Assembly: GCF_003397705.1 (NCBI RefSeq)
Contig: NZ_QJVB01000001.1
Span: 372,001-436,000 of the forward strand
Source: Gardnerella swidsinskii
GTDB lineage: Bacteria; Actinomycetota; Actinomycetes; Actinomycetales; Bifidobacteriaceae
Length of the DNA: 64,000 nt
Reading direction: 5' to 3'
The translations under genes and the position numbers were made by a program. Shown here piece by piece: positions 59,557 through 64,000 of this stretch. The first letter of the stretch is position 1, and the number at the start of each line of letters is the position of its first letter. The notes beneath the pieces were generated by a model. The model was not told the origin of the DNA and did no database searches. It saw only the letters and a program-made list of their open reading frames with translations.

Positions 59557-62547
59557 ATGAGCGTAAGTATGGGCGCAAGTATGAATGCAAATATGAGTGC
59601 AAAAGATAGCGATTACGGATATGTAAGTGATTTGTTGGGGAATCCAGTTGATTCGTTCGATTCTGACGATCGTTTTTACGAGAATGTTGCGGATGTGAAT
59701 GATTATGCCAACTACAGTTACGACGAGTATGCTGACGCTTACGCTAAAGAGCCTGATTTTACGCAGCAAGAATATGCGTCTGATCAAGAATCAGTGCCTC
59801 CTCAAGAATCAGTGCCTCCTCAAGAATCAGTGCCTTCCCAACAAGAAGCTCTTGCCCAACAAGAACTGCTTCCTCAAGAATCTCAAGAATATTCCCAAAA
59901 TTTCGCACATTCTAGAGTTGCAGTTGACGCGCAAAAACTACTCGACGGCTTAAATCCGCAACAATCTCAAGCAGTCCAGTACGACGGACCGGCACTGCTT
60001 ATTGGAGCAGGAGCTGGAAGCGGCAAAACGCGAGTTCTTACGCGAAGAATAGCTTGGATATTAAGCCAAAAAGGTGCCTGGCCAAGCCAAATTCTTGCCA
60101 TCACTTTTACAAACAAAGCAGCTGCCGAAATGCGTGAACGTTTAAGCAAACTTATTGGTAGCGAAGCAAATACTATGTGGGTTTCGACGTTCCATTCTGC
60201 ATGTGTGAAAATACTTCGCAGATCAGGACAGTATATTGGCTTAAAATCAGGCTTTTCTATTTACGATACTTCCGATTGCGAGCGATTAGTAAAAATTATT
60301 GCAACAGAGCTTAACGTTGATATTAAGCGTTTTACGCCACGCAGCATTTTGGGCAAGATTTCGGATTGCAAAAATAGTTTAATCACTTGGCGTGAGCAAC
60401 TAGACATGTATGCTAACGATTACAAGCCTGGTGTTGCAGGTCAACAAATTGCGCACGCTGGCAATTCTGAAGCTGTTTACGCAACTATTTATGCGGAATA
60501 TCAGCATCGTTTATCTCAAGCAAATGCGGTTGATTTTGACGATTTAATTATGCGAACTGTGCAACTCATGCGCGAAGTACCAGAAGCTGCGCAATATTAC
60601 CGCCATAAGTTCCGCTATATTCTTGTAGACGAGTATCAGGATACGAATCACGCTCAATACGAGCTTATTCGCGAGATTGCTGGAGTGGATGTAAAGCAAA
60701 ATAGTGCAAATCCATCTCAGCAAAATAACACTCCTGCATCAATCACAGTTGTAGGCGACTCCGACCAGTCGATTTACGCTTTCCGCGGAGCAGATATTCG
60801 CAATATTCAAGACTTTGAAAAAGATTTCCCAAACGCTACAACTATTATGCTTGAGCAAAATTATCGCTCTACGCAAACTATTTTGGACGCTGCAAACGCA
60901 GTTATTTCGCATAATCAAGGACGAAAGCCTAAAAAATTGTGGACGGTATTAGGTAAGGGCACTCCAATTACTGGTTATGCAGCAGACAGTGCTCAACAGG
61001 AAGCAGCTTGGGTTGCGCAAGAAATAGCGCGATTAGCAGGTGAAGAGGGCGTTGCTTATTCGGATATGGCGATTATGTATCGCGCTAATGCGCAGTCTCG
61101 TTCGCTGGAAGATGCGCTCGTTAAAGCAGGTCTTCCGTATCAGCTTGTTGGTGGCACGAAGTTTTACGAGCGTCGCGAAGTAAAAGATGCGCTCGCATAC
61201 TTGCAATCTATGGCAAACCCAGATGACGATGTGAATATGCGTCGAATTTTGAATGTGCCTAAGCGTGGGCTTGGAGCGCGTGCGGAGGCTTTGTTAACGC
61301 TTTATGCTCAAACACAAGGAGTTAGCTTCTGGCAAGCTTTGGAACATTTGGAGTCAATCGAAGGTATGCCAACTCGCACTGCAACCAAGCTTAAAGAGTT
61401 CCGCGAGCTTATGCACAACTTAATTACGTGTATGCAAAACAATGACTCGAAACCTTCTAAAGTTATTGACAGCATACTGAACGACAGTGGTTTGCTGGAG
61501 GATTTGCAACGTTCTGAAGATCCTCAAGATGCCGCTCGCGTGGATAATTTGTCGCAATTGCAGTCGGTTGCAGCTGAGTATGAGCAGAATACGCCGGATG
61601 CTAGTGTTGCTGGTTTCCTTGAAACGACGGCGCTTGTGGCTGATTCGGATCAATTGCCGGATGAAAATGAGGACACTGGTAAAGTTACGTTGATGACGCT
61701 TCACACGGCTAAGGGTTTGGAGTATCCGGTTGTGTTCCTAACTGGCATGGAGCAGGGAACTTTTCCGCATTCTCGCGCTTTGGAAGACGATGGCGAGCTT
61801 TGCGAGGAGCGTCGTCTTGCTTATGTTGGTATTACGCGAGCTAAGCAGCGTTTGTATGTTACGCGTGCTGCTGTTCGTGCGCAATGGGGGCAGGCTCAAG
61901 ATATGCTTCCAAGCCAGTTTTTGGATGAGATTCCAGATAATTTGATTGATTGGAAGCGCAGAGAGTCTGATGTTGAGCGTTGGGGTGCTTCGTCTAGACG
62001 CGGCGATGATTTTGATAGCGATTTTGATAGTGATTTTGGCGGCGATTTTGATAGCGACTTCGGCGGCTGGGATGACGATTATAGCGATGCGTTTAGTGAA
62101 AAAACAACTTATGGTGGAAGCAGTTACAGTTCTGAAAAATCGCATGGCTCTAAGTCTTACGGAAGAAATAAATCGTATGGCTCGAGTTCTTACGGATCTT
62201 CTTACGGAAAGTCTTATAGCAAGTCTTATGGCTCTTCTTACGGATCTTCTTATTCTAAATCGAATTGGTCTAAGTCAAGTGCAGTAAAAACGCGCAAAGT
62301 TACCGCAAAAACTGCGGCTTCAACAAGCGCAACAAAAGTTGGTTCAACTTCCGCAGTTATGAATAAAGACAATCATCTAAATATTCAAGACTTCCAAGTT
62401 GGCGACAAAATTACTCACGATACTTACGGCTTAGGAACCGTGCTAGCAACGCAAGATAAGGGCAGAAACTCAATTATTACAGTCGATTTCGGCTCCGATG
62501 GAGTAAAGCGACTAATGCTTAGAGTTGCACCAATCGAGAAATTATAA
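59557..62547 (+). CDS. pcrA: UvrD/PcrA-type DNA helicase with low-complexity extensions
   Basis: Superfamily 1A 3'-5' helicase; 996 residues. The helicase core starts near residue 130: LLDGLNPQQSQAVQYDGP, Walker A GAGAGSGKTRVLTRR at about 150, ITFTNKAAAEMRERL, DEYQDTNHAQYELI at about 358, VVGDSDQSIYAFRGAD, LEQNYRSTQTIL, TLHTAKGLEYPVVFL, and VGITRAKQRLYVTRA. The first 130 residues are acidic and include three 6-residue repeats (QESVPP). After the core come Asp/Phe/Ser-rich units (DFDSDF) and a Ser/Tyr/Gly/Lys run (SYGSSYGKSYSKS), then a final conserved domain (GDKITHDTYGLGTVLATQDK). Core function is clear; UvrD versus PcrA naming is by analogy. Confidence 0.93.
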   Translation: MSVSMGASMNANMSAKDSDYGYVSDLLGNPVDSFDSDDRFYENVADVNDYANYSYDEYADAYAKEPDFTQQEYASDQESVPPQESVPPQESVPSQQEALAQQELLPQESQEYSQNFAHSRVAVDAQKLLDGLNPQQSQAVQYDGPALLIGAGAGSGKTRVLTRRIAWILSQKGAWPSQILAITFTNKAAAEMRERLSKLIGSEANTMWVSTFHSACVKILRRSGQYIGLKSGFSIYDTSDCERLVKIIATELNVDIKRFTPRSILGKISDCKNSLITWREQLDMYANDYKPGVAGQQIAHAGNSEAVYATIYAEYQHRLSQANAVDFDDLIMRTVQLMREVPEAAQYYRHKFRYILVDEYQDTNHAQYELIREIAGVDVKQNSANPSQQNNTPASITVVGDSDQSIYAFRGADIRNIQDFEKDFPNATTIMLEQNYRSTQTILDAANAVISHNQGRKPKKLWTVLGKGTPITGYAADSAQQEAAWVAQEIARLAGEEGVAYSDMAIMYRANAQSRSLEDALVKAGLPYQLVGGTKFYERREVKDALAYLQSMANPDDDVNMRRILNVPKRGLGARAEALLTLYAQTQGVSFWQALEHLESIEGMPTRTATKLKEFRELMHNLITCMQNNDSKPSKVIDSILNDSGLLEDLQRSEDPQDAARVDNLSQLQSVAAEYEQNTPDASVAGFLETTALVADSDQLPDENEDTGKVTLMTLHTAKGLEYPVVFLTGMEQGTFPHSRALEDDGELCEERRLAYVGITRAKQRLYVTRAAVRAQWGQAQDMLPSQFLDEIPDNLIDWKRRESDVERWGASSRRGDDFDSDFDSDFGGDFDSDFGGWDDDYSDAFSEKTTYGGSSYSSEKSHGSKSYGRNKSYGSSSYGSSYGKSYSKSYGSSYGSSYSKSNWSKSSAVKTRKVTAKTAASTSATKVGSTSAVMNKDNHLNIQDFQVGDKITHDTYGLGTVLATQDKGRNSIITVDFGSDGVKRLMLRVAPIEKL

Positions 62548-62689
62548 AATCTTCTATTTATGCACTTTAATGTAAGATAAATTTTTAACAAGGACGTGGC
62601 ATTCGCGGGTGTGGGTGCCGAGAAGCGTGTTGCATTAACGAAAATGTGACACTAAAAAATAAAAACATACATTTAATGAGGTATAAATT

Positions 62690-63103
62690 ATGAAAAACAA
62701 ATTATTCGCATCAATTCCTGCAATTATTTTCGGCTTGCTTATTGCCATTGCACCATTGACGTTTGCAAAGCCATGCTCAACCGGAGGCATGCACAAAATG
62801 CATATGATGATGCAACCTATGGCATGCTACTACACAGGTCGTGCAGCTGTTGGAATCGGCTTAGTTATTGCAGTACTTGGAATTATTGCGTTATTTGTTA
62901 AAGAAAATGTTCGCATTGGTTTAAATATTGCTGTAGTTGTGAATGCTTTGCTTATGCTTGCTGTTACAACATTCCTTATTGGCGTGTGCAAGAGCCCAAT
63001 GATGCATTGTGCATCCGTTATGCGCCCAACGTTGATTGTTCTGTCTGTGCTCGCATTGGTGTTCGCAGCTGTTTCCGTGTATTTGGATAATAAAGAAGAT
63101 TAA
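62690..63103 (+). CDS. DUF4418-family membrane protein
   Basis: 137 residues with four hydrophobic helices. The first loop carries a Met/His-rich cluster with cysteines (KPCSTGGMHKMHMMMQPMAC), and another Cys/Met/His group lies near GVCKSPMMHCASVMRP. These could bind a metal, though no function is known for the family. It precedes an FtsX-type permease by about 40 bases, and such pairs are commonly accompanied by an ABC ATPase. The ribosome site is weak (TGAGG before ATG 62690). Confidence 0.75.
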   Translation: MKNKLFASIPAIIFGLLIAIAPLTFAKPCSTGGMHKMHMMMQPMACYYTGRAAVGIGLVIAVLGIIALFVKENVRIGLNIAVVVNALLMLAVTTFLIGVCKSPMMHCASVMRPTLIVLSVLALVFAAVSVYLDNKED

Positions 63104-63141
63104 TAGTTCAAATAGTTCGAAAAGCTTACTAAAGCAAAATT

Positions 63142-64000
63142 ATGCGCACTATTACGCTAAAGCGATTGCCGCTGGAAAATCTTAAACGCAAGCCATTGCG
63201 CACTGCTGCACTTATTATTGTATCTGCGTGCTTGTCTGCAATATTTTTCGGCGGCTCGCTGATTTCTATGAATCTTGAACGCGGCTTGAACAGTATGCGA
63301 GAACGCATGGGAGCCGATATTATGGTTATCCCTCAAGGTACGCACACTAAGGCAGAAGCGTTGCTTACAAACAGTGGTTCAAGCACTTTTTATTTCACTA
63401 ACGATATTGAGAATTTAGTAAGACGCTCTCCGGGTGTGCAAAAGGCGAGTGCACAAACGTATATTTCTTCGCTTTCTGCAGGATGTTGCGCTGAAAAATT
63501 GCAAATTATTGGTTTTGATCCCGATTCTGATTTTGTTATAGGTCCTTGGATTTATTCTCAACATAAGCAGAAGTTACAAAAAGGCGAGATGATTGCTGGC
63601 GCAAATGTAATCGTGTCTTATATGAATACTGTTCGTCTTTTTGGACACCAATGGCCTGTAGCTGCACAGCTTGCAAAAACCGGCACAAGCATTGATAATT
63701 CAGTGTTTGTGCGACGCGAAAGTGTGCCGCAAGTAGTTGAGTATTCAACGAAAGTAGGGCACACTGCTATTCCAAAGGAATATGCTAAAAAAGCAGTTTC
63801 TGCAGTACTTGTAAAAGTACAAAAGGGTTACAGCGCGCAAGAAGTTGCAAAAAATATTCGCAAAACAACTGGTCTTTCAAGCATTGGCATAGTTTTTCCG
63901 GGCGGAATTACAGCAACTACGCAAGCTAATCTTGGTGTTTTTACTCGCACGTTGACTTTTATAATTGCTGCGTGCTGGCTAGTTGGATTGCTAGTTTTAG
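63142..64000 (+). CDS. FtsX-type ABC transporter permease (partial, runs off window end)
   Basis: Open frame of 286 codons from ATG 63142 to the window end, with no stop. The N-terminus (LKRLPLENLKRKPLRTAALI, followed by a hydrophobic helix to GGSLISMNLERGL) is that of MacB/FtsX permeases. A large extracytoplasmic region has GADIMVIPQGTHTKAEALL and RSPGVQKASAQTYISSL. A second membrane helix begins near the edge (FIIAACWLVGLLVL). Likely works with the DUF4418 protein and an ATPase beyond the window. Cargo unknown. Confidence 0.8.
   Translation, partial: MRTITLKRLPLENLKRKPLRTAALIIVSACLSAIFFGGSLISMNLERGLNSMRERMGADIMVIPQGTHTKAEALLTNSGSSTFYFTNDIENLVRRSPGVQKASAQTYISSLSAGCCAEKLQIIGFDPDSDFVIGPWIYSQHKQKLQKGEMIAGANVIVSYMNTVRLFGHQWPVAAQLAKTGTSIDNSVFVRRESVPQVVEYSTKVGHTAIPKEYAKKAVSAVLVKVQKGYSAQEVAKNIRKTTGLSSIGIVFPGGITATTQANLGVFTRTLTFIIAACWLVGLLVL

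Overview
The window looks like the chromosome of a Gardnerella-type member of the Bifidobacteriaceae. This is inferred from sequence alone: base composition is moderately AT-rich, the housekeeping gene order is actinobacterial (coaD – SepIVA-like – YceD/DUF177 – rpmF; a DUF3039 gene; rpsP with a long Ala/Glu tail; khpA–rimM–trmD), isoprenoids are made by the mevalonate route, and several genes seem to be read from leaderless transcripts. No phage, insertion sequence with transposase, CRISPR array or rRNA operon was seen.

Layout. 1-2.8 kb: the start of pyrD (minus, cut by the window edge), a DeoR-type regulator and a secreted protein with an LAKTG sorting motif behind a structured leader. 3.2-5.1 kb: the rpsF-ssb-rpsR-rplI cluster. 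5.4-10.1 kb: mevalonate kinase, diphosphomevalonate decarboxylase and a phosphomevalonate kinase fused to type 2 IPP isomerase. 10.3-13 kb: rpmB and recG. 13.3-17.2 kb: a nucleoside-use locus (winged-helix/PfkB kinase, nucleoside hydrolase, MFS carrier). 17.5-25 kb: rsmD, then a minus-strand translation and secretion block (trmD, rimM, khpA, rpsP, a membrane EEP-family protein, ffh, cysS). 25.5-35.5 kb: pncB, DUF3039, coaD, SepIVA-like, yceD, rpmF, rnc (convergent), a Uup-like ABC-F protein, rph, rdgB and two tRNAs. 36-42 kb: pgi, then an M-box Mg2+ riboswitch, a 45-codon ORF and a two-gene ABC transporter. 42.2-45.3 kb: rplS, lepB, rnhB, a LacI regulator. 45.6-48.9 kb: a large ABC-like protein with a degraded ATPase domain and a membrane-anchored HNH-type nuclease. 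49-53.6 kb: MFS efflux pump, Rpf-like cell-wall protein, thioredoxin, serS. 53.8-58.1 kb: tRNA-Ser, then HMG-CoA synthase, HMG-CoA reductase and thiolase. 58.8-64 kb: xpt, pcrA/uvrD-type helicase, a DUF4418 protein and the start of an FtsX-type permease.

Together the 5-10 kb and 54-58 kb loci encode every step from acetyl-CoA to IPP/DMAPP. The least explained parts are: the M-box-controlled transporter; the TMD–pseudo-ATPase–TMD protein; families of intergenic palindromes, one of which supplies the last codons of yceD; and low-complexity insertions, coded by short imperfect repeats, in many core enzymes. All functional names are from reading motifs by eye; no database search was run.
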